Assembly: GCA_003696105.1 (NCBI GenBank)
Contig: RFGE01000101.1
Coordinates: forward strand, 1 to 45,777
Direction of reading: 5' to 3'
DNA: 45,777 bases
DNA from: Deltaproteobacteria bacterium
GTDB taxonomy: Bacteria > Myxococcota_A > Polyangia > Haliangiales > J016
In this document: positions 1-8,258 of the stretch, one piece after another
How the letters are laid out: the number at the start of each line of letters is the position of its first letter
Position numbering within the stretch: position 1 is the first letter of the stretch
Translations under genes and position numbers: made by a program
The notes under the pieces: generated by a model
What the model was told of the DNA's origin: nothing
Databases searched by the model: none
The model's input: the letters and a program-made list of their open reading frames with translations, nothing else

Positions 1-1644
1 CGCTCCGCCGCCGCGCCGCGCCCCGTCTGCACGCGCCCCGCCGCTCGACGCCCGGTCTCCGTCGGGGCCGCCGCCGCCCGCGACCGCCGCATCCGCTGCG
101 GGTCCCGCCCCCGTGGCGCCGCCGGCCGCCTCGTCCGCGGCGCCGCCCCGTACAGCCGCCGGCTCCACGGCGGCCGCGGCCCCGGCGCGCGCGCTCCCCG
201 CATCCGCGTCGCCCGCCGCTGCCCCTCGGCCGAGCGCCATCGCCACCGCGATCCCCAGCGCCGCGACCGCCACCGCGGCACCGCCGAGCCACACCAAGCG
301 ACGCCGCCCCTCGTATTCGTCCTCATACGATACGAGCCCCGCGTCGCTCGCCCCGAGCGACGCGCCGCCCAGCCGCTGGCGAATCTGGCTGACCGATGCG
401 CCGTCCTCGACCGCCTCGGACATCGCCTCGCCGTCCGCGTACCACGCCTGCGAGATCCCCGACGACGTCGGCCCGCGCACCGCGCCGCTCTTGCCGCGCG
501 CGATCGGAGTCGTCGTGCGCGCGTCGTCGGCATCGGGCTCGGGCTCGCGATCGGACTCGACCACGAACGGCTCCGACGGCGCTCGCTCGCGTTCCAGTCC
601 GAACCGCGCGAGCGTCGCCGACACCGACGGTGGCGGCAGCGTCTCCTTGCGCCGCGCGACCTCCCCCTCCATGATGCGCCCCGTCGACGCGCCCTCCTGC
701 AGCGCCTGCAAGAACCGATACGCCGTGACGAAGCGATCTTCGGGGCGCTTGGCGAGAGCGCGCAGGATCGCGGCGTTCAGCCAGGGCGGACAGTCGGGCC
801 GCCTGTCGATCGGCGCGACCGGCGGCCGCTCGATGTGCTGCGTGAGCACGTCGAACACCTTCGGCGCGAGAAACGGCGGATCGCCGACGACCATCTCGTA
901 CAAGATGCAGCCGAGGGAGTAGATGTCGGCGCGCCGGTCCACGCGGTCGCCGCGCGCCTGTTCCGGAGACATGTAGCGCGGGTCGCCGAACGTCATCCCG
1001 AGGCTCGTCGACGCCGCCTCTCCCTCCTTTTCGACGAGCTTGGCGAGACCGAAGTCGAGGATCTTGACGTAGTGGGCACATCCGCGCCGGCGCGCGAGAA
1101 AGATGTTGCGCGGGCGCAGGTCGCGATGGACGTAGCCGACGGCGTGGGCTTCCATCAGCGCCTCCGCGAGTTGGCCGGCGATATCCACGGCGAGATCGAT
1201 CGGCAGCTGCCCCTCGCGCTCCAGTCGGTCGTGCAGCGTCTCCCCCTCGAGCAGCTCCATCGCCAGATACAGCCGCCCGTCCGCAGTTCGACCGAAATCG
1301 TGGATCGCGACGATGTGGTCGTTGTCGATCTCTCCGACGGTGGTCGCGGCGCGCCGAAACCGCTCAATCGCAAGGTCGTCGCGCGACAGCTCGTCGTGCA
1401 GCACCTTGATCGCGACCTTGCGTCGAAGCGTCGTGTGCTCGGCCGCGTAAATCGTGCCCGACGCACCGTGGCCGATGCGCTCCGTGAGCAGGTAGCGGTC
1501 GCCGACGACCGTACCGAGCAGGGGATCCCCGTCGAAGTCGCGCGCCTTCGCGGTGCCGCACATCGGGCAGAACAGCGCGTCGCCCGGATATTCTTGGCGG
1601 CATTTGCCGCAGGCGACCGTGGGCGGGGAAGTCGAAGCGTCCAA
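1..1644 (-). CDS. Ser/Thr protein kinase with N-terminal zinc ribbon and one membrane segment (3' end cut off)
   Basis: Hanks-type kinase expected to phosphorylate Ser/Thr on signalling partners at the inner membrane. Reading from a TTG at 1644 the frame stays open to the window edge (548 codons). Residues 12-30 form a zinc-ribbon pattern (CGKC then CPMC). The kinase domain follows (about 51-310): glycine loop IGHGASGTIY, catalytic Lys in VAIKVL, VHRDLRPRN with catalytic Asp, DFGLA, and SPEQARGD. A 140-residue charged linker leads to a hydrophobic helix near 450-470 (WLGGAAVAVAALGIAVAMAL), then an Ala/Gly/Asp-rich extracytoplasmic tail that runs off the window. The TTG start is chosen because it precedes the zinc ribbon. 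No Shine-Dalgarno is seen, but TATAGT lies 7 nt upstream. An active kinase is likely because all catalytic residues are present. The missing C-terminus may hold a sensor or PEGA-type domain. Confidence 0.9.
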   Translation of the reverse strand, partial: MDASTSPPTVACGKCRQEYPGDALFCPMCGTAKARDFDGDPLLGTVVGDRYLLTERIGHGASGTIYAAEHTTLRRKVAIKVLHDELSRDDLAIERFRRAATTVGEIDNDHIVAIHDFGRTADGRLYLAMELLEGETLHDRLEREGQLPIDLAVDIAGQLAEALMEAHAVGYVHRDLRPRNIFLARRRGCAHYVKILDFGLAKLVEKEGEAASTSLGMTFGDPRYMSPEQARGDRVDRRADIYSLGCILYEMVVGDPPFLAPKVFDVLTQHIERPPVAPIDRRPDCPPWLNAAILRALAKRPEDRFVTAYRFLQALQEGASTGRIMEGEVARRKETLPPPSVSATLARFGLERERAPSEPFVVESDREPEPDADDARTTTPIARGKSGAVRGPTSSGISQAWYADGEAMSEAVEDGASVSQIRQRLGGASLGASDAGLVSYEDEYEGRRRLVWLGGAAVAVAALGIAVAMALGRGAAAGDADAGSARAGAAAAVEPAAVRGGAADEAAGGATGAGPAADAAVAGGGGPDGDRASSGGARADGARRGGGA

Positions 1645-1992
1645 CGCGAAAACTATAGCTCAGCGGCCGTGTGGCGGCCGGCGACCGGCATCACGCGACG
1701 CCCCGCACGCCATATCGGCGCGCCGCGAGCCCGGCCGGCGACGGCCCGCGGCCCGTCGCCGCCGCGCCCCGCGCGACCGGCCGGACCGGCGCCGACTGGG
1801 TGGCTGTTGCGTATGGGCGCGCCCGCGAGGTCGCGAGCTGCGAGGCGAGGTTCGGCGCACGCCCGCAGCGCACGAGGGCGCGTATAACCATATGGAACCG
1901 AAGGGCGCGAGGACGTGCGCCGAAGATCGCCCGCAGATCGCGACCGCAGCCAGTGGCGATGCGCAACAGCCACCTGGCGCGCGGGCGCCGGC
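1645..1992. other. Intergenic stretch without a supported gene
   Basis: About 350 bases between two minus-strand genes. Open frames here are shadows of high GC and resemble nothing known. The only AT-rich patch, near 1882-1895, contains the 8-bp palindrome CCATATGG. No convincing promoter, hairpin or RNA gene is seen. Confidence 0.5.
1652..1657 (-). promoter_or_regulatory. -10-like hexamer (TATAGT) just upstream of the kinase start
   Basis: TATAGT on the minus strand ends 7 nt before the TTG start at 1644. No recognisable -35 lies 17 nt upstream. If used, the transcript would begin at or next to the start codon (leaderless). Confidence 0.3.
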
Positions 1993-2634
1993 TCAGTCGC
2001 CGCCGCGCCGCAGCAGCGCCCGCACGGCCTCGTCGATGTCGGCCTCCGACACGATGCCTTTGGCGACGAGCAGCTGCTCCAGCGCGCGCAGCCGCGTGGC
2101 CGTGTCGGCTTCGTCCGCAACCCGGTGAAACGGCGTGGTCGTCGGCTTCTGCCCGCCCGCCTCGCCGCCCTGCCGCCTCATCACCTGCGTGACGAACCCG
2201 CGGTATCCCGTCTCGATGAGTTCCTCGATCGCGGACAGCGGCATGAGCGTCGGCGACACCCGACAGCCGCTCACGTGCTCCACCTCGGCGATCGCGACGT
2301 GGTCGGTCGGGTCCGCCATGGCGAGCAGCAGCGCCCGCGGCCCGCCGCCGAACGTCTGGACCGCCAGCGGCAGCACCCGACGGCGGCGGCACACCTCGCG
2401 CGGCACCTCGCGCAGCGCGTCCGCGTCGATCTCGACCGTCGCCGGATCCGTCACCGGCACGCGCACTTGACGGCGCAGGGCGGCCACCAGGGCAACCTCG
2501 CCGACGCCGGCCTGCCGCACGAGCGCGACGACGAGCGGCTCGCCATCGCGCTCGGCCCGACGGGCCGCCTCCTCGAGCACGGCGGGGGCGGCGAGGCGTT
2601 CGTCGAGCGCTATTTCGGTGAGAGTTTTGGCCAA
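1993..2634 (-). CDS. Stand-alone MshEN / GspE-PilB N-terminal domain protein
   Basis: This 213-residue soluble protein resembles the N-terminal domain of type II secretion and type IV pilus ATPases (GspE/PilB/MshE). It contains the typical segments AALRRQVRVPVTDPATVEI, CRRRRVLPLAVQ, and LLLAMADPTDHVAIAEVE followed by GYRGFVTQV. No Walker A or B motif is present, so it lacks the ATPase. The C-terminal 60 residues form a helical tail (LRALEQLLVAKGIVSEADID). MshEN domains in other proteins bind cyclic-di-GMP, so a c-di-GMP effector or adaptor role is possible but unproven. The start codon is TTG at 2634, preceded by a G-rich stretch (GGGGGTAAGGC) that could serve as ribosome binding site. It stands alone between a kinase gene and a tRNA. 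Confidence 0.8.
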   Translation of the reverse strand: MAKTLTEIALDERLAAPAVLEEAARRAERDGEPLVVALVRQAGVGEVALVAALRRQVRVPVTDPATVEIDADALREVPREVCRRRRVLPLAVQTFGGGPRALLLAMADPTDHVAIAEVEHVSGCRVSPTLMPLSAIEELIETGYRGFVTQVMRRQGGEAGGQKPTTTPFHRVADEADTATRLRALEQLLVAKGIVSEADIDEAVRALLRRGGD

Positions 2635-2665
2635 GCCTTACCCCCGCGACCGGCCGATACGAGCA

Positions 2666-2740
<75 letters not shown>

Positions 2741-2751
2741 CGAATTGACCG

Positions 2752-2780
2752 CGTATATAGCGCAAAAACGACCGGGGCAA
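2752..2780 (-). promoter_or_regulatory. Putative sigma70 promoter of tRNA-Arg
   Basis: TTGCCC (2775-2780) and TATACG (2752-2757) on the minus strand are separated by 17 nt, in the overlapping AT-rich motif CTATATACG. Transcription would start near 2745, a few bases before the mature tRNA 5' end. Confidence 0.5.
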
Positions 2781-2950
2781 CACCCTTCCCGCACACCGCC
2801 TGCGTGTGGCAGGCTATCCGTTGGCTTGGCCCTGGACAGACGTAGTCGCTCCGCTTGCGTTTCCGGCGCCCATTCAATAGGGTGCAGGCGCTTTTTCTCC
2901 GCGGCGAACGCGTTACCTCCGCCGCGCCTTTCGAATCAAAGATCCGTGGT

Positions 2951-4786
2951 ATGAACCAGACAAACGCTGTTCAACAGGTGGATCACGTCGTGATCCGGTT
3001 CGCCGGCGACTCCGGCGACGGGATGCAACTCACCGGGACCGAGTTTACCCGGGCTGCCGCCAACGCCGGCAACGACATCGCGACGTTCCCCGATTTCCCC
3101 GCTGAGATTCGCGCGCCCGCCGGCACCCTCGCCGGCGTGTCGGGATTCCAGCTCCACTTTTCCTCGGAGGACATCTCCACGCCGGGCGACTCGCCGGACG
3201 TGTTGGTCGCGATGAATCCGGCCGCGCTCAAGGCGAACCTCGGCGACTTGATCCCGGGCGGAACGATCATCGTCAACACGGGCGCGTTCACGCCGGCCAA
3301 CCTGCAGAAGGCCGGCTACGAACAAAACCCGCTCGAGGACGGCTCGCTCGACCATTTCCGTGTCATCCCGGTGGACCTCAACAAGCTCACCAACGAGGCG
3401 CTGGCGGACATGGACCTGTCGACCAAGGCCAAACAGCGCTGCAAGAACTTCTTCGCGCTCGGGCTGATGTTCTGGATCTACAGCCGCGACGTCGAACCCG
3501 AGATTCGCGCCATCCAGAGCAAGTTTGCTCGCAAGCCGGAGCTGGCCGAGGCCAACGTCAAGGCGTTCAAAGCCGGGTACCACTACGGCGAGACGACGGA
3601 GATCTTCCAGTCCCGCTACGAGGTGAAGCCCGCGTCGCTACAGCCGGGCACGTATCGCAACATTACCGGCAACGAGGCGATCGCGCTCGGCTTCGTGACC
3701 GCTGCGCGGCTCGCGGACAAGCCGCTGTTTCTGGGCGCGTACCCGATCACGCCCGCGTCGGACATCCTCCACTACATGGCGCGGTACAAAAACTACGACG
3801 TCACCACGTTCCAGGCGGAGGACGAGATCGCCGGCATCTGCTCGGCAATCGGCGCCGCGTTCGGCGGTTCGATCGCGGTGACGACGTCGTCCGGGCCGGG
3901 CATCGCGCTCAAGACCGAAGCGATCGGCCTCGCCGCGATGATCGAGTTGCCGTTGGTGATCGTCAACATCCAGCGCGGCGGTCCGTCGACGGGGCTGCCC
4001 ACCAAGACGGAGCAGGCGGACCTGTTGCAGGCTTTGTACGGCCGCAACGGCGAAGCGCCGCTGCCGGTACTCGCGGCCAAGACCCCGTCGGACGCGTTCG
4101 ACGTGGCCGTCGAGGCGGTGCGGATCGCCGTCAAGTACATGACGCCGGTGTTTTTGCTCAGCGACGGCTACCTCGCCAACGGCTCCGAGCCGTGGCGCTT
4201 GCCGGAGTTGGACAACCTGCCTCGCATCGAGGTCCGGCACCGCACCGACCCCGACGGGTACTTCGTGTACGCGCGCAACGCCGAGACGCTCGCGCGCGAG
4301 TGGGTCATCCCCGGCACGCCCGGACTCGAGCACCGCGTCGGCGGCCTCGAAAAGGACTACCTCACCGGCAACGTCTCCTACGACCCGGAGAATCACCATC
4401 GCCAGACGTTGATGCGCCACGCGCGGATCGAGCGCATCGCCTCCGAGTGCGGCGAGTTGGACATGGTGGGCGACCCGGAGGGCGACGTGCTCGTCCTCGG
4501 CTGGGGCGGCACCTACGGCGCGCTGCTGCAAGCCACGCGCCGGATGCGCGCTCTGGGCAACAAGGTCACCCACGTCCACCTCCGCTACCTCAACCCGATC
4601 AACCCGAAGCTCGGCGACATCATCCACAACTTCAAGAAGGTGCTCGTCCCCGAGTTGAACATGGGGCAGCTCCGCACGGTCATCCGCGCCAAGTACCTCG
4701 TCGACGCGGTCGGCTACAACAAAGTGCAGGGCCGTCCTTTCACCGTGGCCGAACTGTGCACGGCCATCAGCGAGCAGCTGTCATGA
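2951..4786 (+). CDS. korA: 2-oxoacid:ferredoxin oxidoreductase, gamma-alpha fusion subunit
   Basis: Cytoplasmic subunit of the enzyme that converts 2-oxoglutarate (or a similar 2-oxoacid) plus CoA to the acyl-CoA, CO2 and reduced ferredoxin. The 611-residue protein has an N-terminal gamma domain (about 10-190, starting VVIRFAGDSGDGMQLTG) fused to the alpha/pyrimidine domain (from about 230, with GAYPITPASDILHYM, TTSSGPG and QRGGPSTGLPTKTEQ). A C-terminal transketolase-like domain contains LGWGGTYGALLQA. The ATG at 2951 is preferred over an upstream in-frame ATG at 2855, because the conserved family start lies only ten residues inside and the upstream extension has no similarity. The stop overlaps the korB start (ATGA), so the two are translationally coupled. 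Substrate is inferred from the Kor-like gamma-alpha arrangement. Closely related 2-oxoacid enzymes cannot be excluded. Confidence 0.92.
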   Translation: MNQTNAVQQVDHVVIRFAGDSGDGMQLTGTEFTRAAANAGNDIATFPDFPAEIRAPAGTLAGVSGFQLHFSSEDISTPGDSPDVLVAMNPAALKANLGDLIPGGTIIVNTGAFTPANLQKAGYEQNPLEDGSLDHFRVIPVDLNKLTNEALADMDLSTKAKQRCKNFFALGLMFWIYSRDVEPEIRAIQSKFARKPELAEANVKAFKAGYHYGETTEIFQSRYEVKPASLQPGTYRNITGNEAIALGFVTAARLADKPLFLGAYPITPASDILHYMARYKNYDVTTFQAEDEIAGICSAIGAAFGGSIAVTTSSGPGIALKTEAIGLAAMIELPLVIVNIQRGGPSTGLPTKTEQADLLQALYGRNGEAPLPVLAAKTPSDAFDVAVEAVRIAVKYMTPVFLLSDGYLANGSEPWRLPELDNLPRIEVRHRTDPDGYFVYARNAETLAREWVIPGTPGLEHRVGGLEKDYLTGNVSYDPENHHRQTLMRHARIERIASECGELDMVGDPEGDVLVLGWGGTYGALLQATRRMRALGNKVTHVHLRYLNPINPKLGDIIHNFKKVLVPELNMGQLRTVIRAKYLVDAVGYNKVQGRPFTVAELCTAISEQLS

Positions 4787-5817
4787 CCACAAACGCAAGC
4801 AGTAACGGAAAGCTCACCCGCAAGGACTTCGTCAGCGACCAGGAGGTCCGCTGGTGCCCGGGGTGCGGTGACTACGCCATCCTCAAGGCGGTTCAATCGG
4901 TCATGCCGGAGATCGACGTTCCGCGCGAAAACATCGTGTTCGTATCCGGAATCGGCTGTTCGAGTCGGTTCCCGTACTACATGAACACGTACGGCATGCA
5001 CACGATCCACGGCCGCGCGCCCGCCATCGCAACCGGACTCAAGCTCGCGCGCCCGGATCTGTCGGTCTGGGTCGTCACCGGCGACGGCGACGGGCTCAGC
5101 ATTGGCGGCAACCACTTGTTGCACGCACTGCGGCGCAACATCGACATCAACATCCTGCTGTTCAACAACCGCATTTACGGCCTCACGAAGGGCCAGTATT
5201 CGCCGACGTCGGAGCTCGGCAAGATCAACAAGTCCGCGCCGATGGGATCGATCGACCGGCCGGTCAACCCGCTGGCGTTCGCGCTCGGCGCATCCGCCAC
5301 GTTCGTCGCGCGATGCGTCGACGTCGAGGTCAAGGTTCTGCAGAGCGTGCTGCAACGGGCCGCCGCGCACAAAGGCGGTGCGTTCATCGAAATCTTGCAG
5401 AACTGCAACGTGTTCAACGACGGCGCGTTCGTGCCGATCACGGATCGAGCCGTTCGCGACGACCGCCAGCTACGGCTCGAACACGGCAAACCGCTGCTGT
5501 TCGGCAAGGACAAGTCGCGCGGAATTCGGGTCCGCCCGGACCTGACCCCCGAGGTCGTCGAGGTCGGCGACGGCCCCGGGCAAGTGCCTGTGTCCGAGAT
5601 CGCGGTACACGACGAGCGCGGCAGCGCGGCGTACGCATTCATGCTCGCCCAGATGGACTACCCGGAATTCCCGGCTCCGATGGGCGTGCTGCACGCCGTC
5701 GACGCCCCAGCGTACGAGCAGCTGTCGGCCGCCCAGATCGCCGCCGCCAAGCAGAAGAACGGCGCGGGCGATCTCAAGTCGCTGCTGCACGCCGGAACGA
5801 CCTGGGACGTGCACTGA
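4783..5817 (+). CDS. korB: 2-oxoacid:ferredoxin oxidoreductase, beta (thiamine diphosphate) subunit
   Basis: Partner of KorA, carrying thiamine diphosphate and one [4Fe-4S] cluster that passes electrons to ferredoxin. The protein has 344 residues. Likely cluster cysteines are C25 and C28 (WCPGCGDYAIL), C59 (GIGCSSR) and C208 (QNCNVFND). The ThDP/Mg motif runs from GDGDGLSIGGN (100-110) to NN (128-129), followed by IYGLTKGQYSPTS, which is typical of the family. The C-terminal 100 residues are a KorB-type tail. It overlaps korA by four bases. No ferredoxin or KorC/KorD gene is nearby, so the electron acceptor is encoded elsewhere. The nearest candidate sink is the complex I operon on the opposite strand. 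Confidence 0.93.
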   Translation: MTTNASSNGKLTRKDFVSDQEVRWCPGCGDYAILKAVQSVMPEIDVPRENIVFVSGIGCSSRFPYYMNTYGMHTIHGRAPAIATGLKLARPDLSVWVVTGDGDGLSIGGNHLLHALRRNIDINILLFNNRIYGLTKGQYSPTSELGKINKSAPMGSIDRPVNPLAFALGASATFVARCVDVEVKVLQSVLQRAAAHKGGAFIEILQNCNVFNDGAFVPITDRAVRDDRQLRLEHGKPLLFGKDKSRGIRVRPDLTPEVVEVGDGPGQVPVSEIAVHDERGSAAYAFMLAQMDYPEFPAPMGVLHAVDAPAYEQLSAAQIAAAKQKNGAGDLKSLLHAGTTWDVH

Positions 5818-5827
5818 CGGCGGCGCG

Positions 5828-5852
5828 CGGCGTACCTCTGGCCGAGGTGCCG
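5828..5852 (+). terminator. Possible hairpin after korB
   Basis: CGGC-GT-ACCTC pairs with GAGGT-GCCG around the loop TGGCC, leaving a 2-nt bulge, 11 bases after the korB stop. There is no T-run, so this would be an imperfect terminator or a transcript-end stabilising hairpin. Confidence 0.3.
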
Positions 5853-5894
5853 CGGGCAACTACCGACGAATCCCCCTCGGTCGCGCCACCGCGG

Positions 5895-5900
5895 TACAGT
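5895..5900 (+). promoter_or_regulatory. -10-like hexamer (TACAGT) upstream of the MBL gene
   Basis: TACAGT ends 11 nt before the ATG at 5912, and no Shine-Dalgarno lies between. No good -35 is seen. It fits the leaderless-start pattern noted elsewhere in the window. Confidence 0.25.
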
Positions 5901-5911
5901 AGCGCCCGGTC

Positions 5912-6721
5912 ATGCGCGTCCACCACGTCAACTGCGGCACATTCTGTCCGCCGGCCGCCCGCCTCGCCATCGGCCAGCCGCATCTGGTCTGTCACTGCCT
6001 GATCTTGGAGACCGATCGCGACGGGCTCGTGCTCGTCGACACCGGCATCGGCGCGCTCGACGTCGCCAACCCGGACCGCCTCGGCCGGGCAACGCGCGCC
6101 TTGCTCGGGCCATCGCTCGATCCCGCCGAGGCCGCCATCGAGCGGGTCCGCGCGCTCGGGTTCGACCGCGACGACGTGCGCCACATCGTCGTCACACACC
6201 TCGACCTCGACCACGCCGGCGGGCTGCCCGATTTTCCGCGCGCACACGTCCACGCCCACGCCGCCGAGGTGTACGCGGCGACCCGCGGGCCGACGGCCGC
6301 CGAGCGGTACCGCTACGTGCCCGCCCATTGGGCCCATCAGCCACGGTGGGAGACGTACCCGGACGCGGGCGACACCTGGTTCGGGTTCGACGCGGTCCGC
6401 CGTCTCCGCGGCGTCGATGCGGACATCGCGCTCGTGCCACTCATCGGGCATACCCGCGGCCACACCGGCGTCGCGGTGCGCGAAGACGGCGGCTGGCTGC
6501 TCCACGCGGGCGACGCCTATTTTCACCGCGGCGCGCTCGCGGACCCGCCGCACGTCCCCACCGGGCTTCGCGTGTTCGAGGCCATGAACGCAATCGACGC
6601 GGCCATGCGCGCGTACAACGTCGCACGCCTCGGCGAACTCGCGCGCGTGCGCGCCGCCGAGGTCGACGTGTTCTGCTCGCACGACCCGGTCGAACTAGAA
6701 CGCTACGCCGAGCCCGAGTAA
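5912..6721 (+). CDS. MBL-fold metallo-hydrolase
   Basis: Metallo-beta-lactamase-fold hydrolase of 269 residues, probably cytoplasmic because no signal peptide is visible. The metal motif reads VVTHLDLDHAGG (about residues 91-102), so the usual second His of HxHxDH is Asp. Other metal-site elements are PLIGHTRGHTGV and HAGDAYF. The C-terminal SHDPVE supplies a likely last ligand. This HxDxDH variant is seen in lactonase-like and glyoxalase II-like MBL branches, so the substrate (lactone, thioester or other ester) cannot be assigned. It is monocistronic between korB and a convergent aldehyde dehydrogenase gene. Confidence 0.85.
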   Translation: MRVHHVNCGTFCPPAARLAIGQPHLVCHCLILETDRDGLVLVDTGIGALDVANPDRLGRATRALLGPSLDPAEAAIERVRALGFDRDDVRHIVVTHLDLDHAGGLPDFPRAHVHAHAAEVYAATRGPTAAERYRYVPAHWAHQPRWETYPDAGDTWFGFDAVRRLRGVDADIALVPLIGHTRGHTGVAVREDGGWLLHAGDAYFHRGALADPPHVPTGLRVFEAMNAIDAAMRAYNVARLGELARVRAAEVDVFCSHDPVELERYAEPE

Positions 6722-6730
6722 CCGACCGCG

Positions 6731-6754
6731 GTCGCCGGCGCACAGCCCGGCGAC
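6731..6754. terminator. GC-rich inverted repeat between convergent genes
   Basis: GTCGCCGG (6731-6738) and CCGGCGAC (6747-6754) form a perfect 8-bp stem with an 8-nt loop. It lies between the convergent stops at 6721 and 6786, so it could end transcription from both sides. No T-tract is present. Confidence 0.35.
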
Positions 6755-6785
6755 GCGGCCCCGGTGCCGCACGCGGCCGACGCCG

Positions 6786-8184
6786 TTACAGCAGCCGCCG
6801 CAACCAGCGTTCCTTCGTATCGTCGTACGGCGGGTAGCGAAGCGGTACGTCGAGCCGACTCGACTTGTCGAGCACGCTCTTGCGGTGGCTGAACGTCTCG
6901 AACGTGGCGCGGCCATGGTATGCGCCCATTCCGCTCTCTCCGACTCCGCCGAACGGCAAGTCGGGAACGGACAGGTGTGCGACGACGTCATTGACGCACG
7001 CGCCGCCGGAACTCGTCTCGCGCAAGACGCGGTCCGCGACCGCGCGGTCCTCGGTGAACACGTACAGCGCCAGCGGCTTGTCGCGCCCGGTGACGATCGC
7101 GAGCGCGTCGTCGATCGCGTCGTACGCGATGACCGGGAGAATCGGGCCGAAGATCTCGTCCGCCATCACCGGGCTGTCCAACGCAACGTCGCGCAAGATC
7201 GTCGGAGCGATGTACCGCGCATCGCGATCGACCTCGCCGCCGCACACGATGGCCCCCGACGACAGCAACTTCTCGAGCCGGTCGACGTGTCGCTCGTTGA
7301 TGATGCGCGCGTAGTCGCGGCTTTGCTTCGGATCGTCGCCGTAGAACTGGCGCACGGCGGCCACGAGGTTAGATAGCAACGCGTCGTGAATCGCGCGGTC
7401 GGCGAGCACGTAATCCGGGGCGACGCAGGTCTGGCCCGCGTTGAAGAACTTGCCCCACACGATGCGTCGCGCCGCAACCGCGAGATCCGCGGTGCGATCG
7501 ACGATCGTCGGGCTCTTGCCGCCGAGTTCCAACGTGACCGGCGTGAGATGCTTGGCGGCCGCGGCCATGACGATCCGCCCGACGCGCCCGTTGCCCGTGT
7601 AGAAGATATGGTCGAAGCGCTGTTCGAGCAGTGCCGTCGTCTCCGGCACGCCGCCCTCCACGACGGCGACCGCATCCGGGTCGAGGTAGCGCGGCACGAG
7701 ATCGGCCAGGACGCGCGACGTGTTGGCGGACACCTCCGACGGCTTGACGACCGCACAGTTGCCCGCGGCCAGCGCGCCGACGAGCGGCGCGAGCGCAAGT
7801 TGGACGGGGTAGTTCCCACGGCGCGATGATGAGAGCGACGCCCAGCGGCTCGCGCACGACGCGACAGCGCGCCGGCTGCAGTGCGATCGGGGCGCGCACG
7901 CGCTCCGGCCGCATCCACCGCCGCAGGTGCCGCCGGGTGTGGTCGATCTCGTTGAGCGTGATCGCGATCTCCGCCATGAAGCCCTCGAAGCGCGACTTGC
8001 CGAGATCGGCCTCGAGTGCGGCCAGCAGGTCGTCCTGGCGCTCGGTCAACAGCGCGCGCAGCCGGCCGATCTGGCGCATGCGCCACTCGTACGAACGCGT
8101 GACTCCGCTGCGAAAGGTGGCGCGCAGTCGGTCGATGCGATCGGCCACGGAAATGTCGTCGCGAATAGGCACCACAGCAGTCAT
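6786..8184 (-). pseudogene. Class-3 aldehyde dehydrogenase, reading frame broken by one extra base
   Basis: NAD(P)-dependent oxidation of an aldehyde to the acid; the family includes fatty-aldehyde and coniferyl-aldehyde dehydrogenases. Translation starts at ATG 8184, supported by AGGAGGT at 8191-8197 with 6-nt spacing. It runs about 122 residues to LGVALIIAPW, then shifts frame. The family continues with NYPVQLALAPLVGALAAG in the next frame. Removing one G from the GGG run at 7815-7817 restores a protein of about 465 residues, the normal family length. Catalytic Glu (TLELGGKSP) and Cys (FFNAGQTCVAP) are intact, as is the C-terminal VNDVVAHLSVPDLPFGGVGESG. The otherwise perfect conservation suggests either a very recent mutation or a sequencing/assembly error. 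It follows nuoN by 74 bases on the same strand and may be read from the nuo transcript. Confidence 0.85.
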
Positions 8185-8258
8185 CGGCAGACCTCCTGGC
8201 GGGGCGGCGCGTGCGCCGCAGATTCCCCGGCAGCGTAGCGGCAAACCCGAGTGGGCGT

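Noticed and set aside
2855-2950. Extended korA start at 2855
   Set aside because: The extra 32 residues have no family counterpart. The conserved gamma-domain start is within ten residues of ATG 2951.
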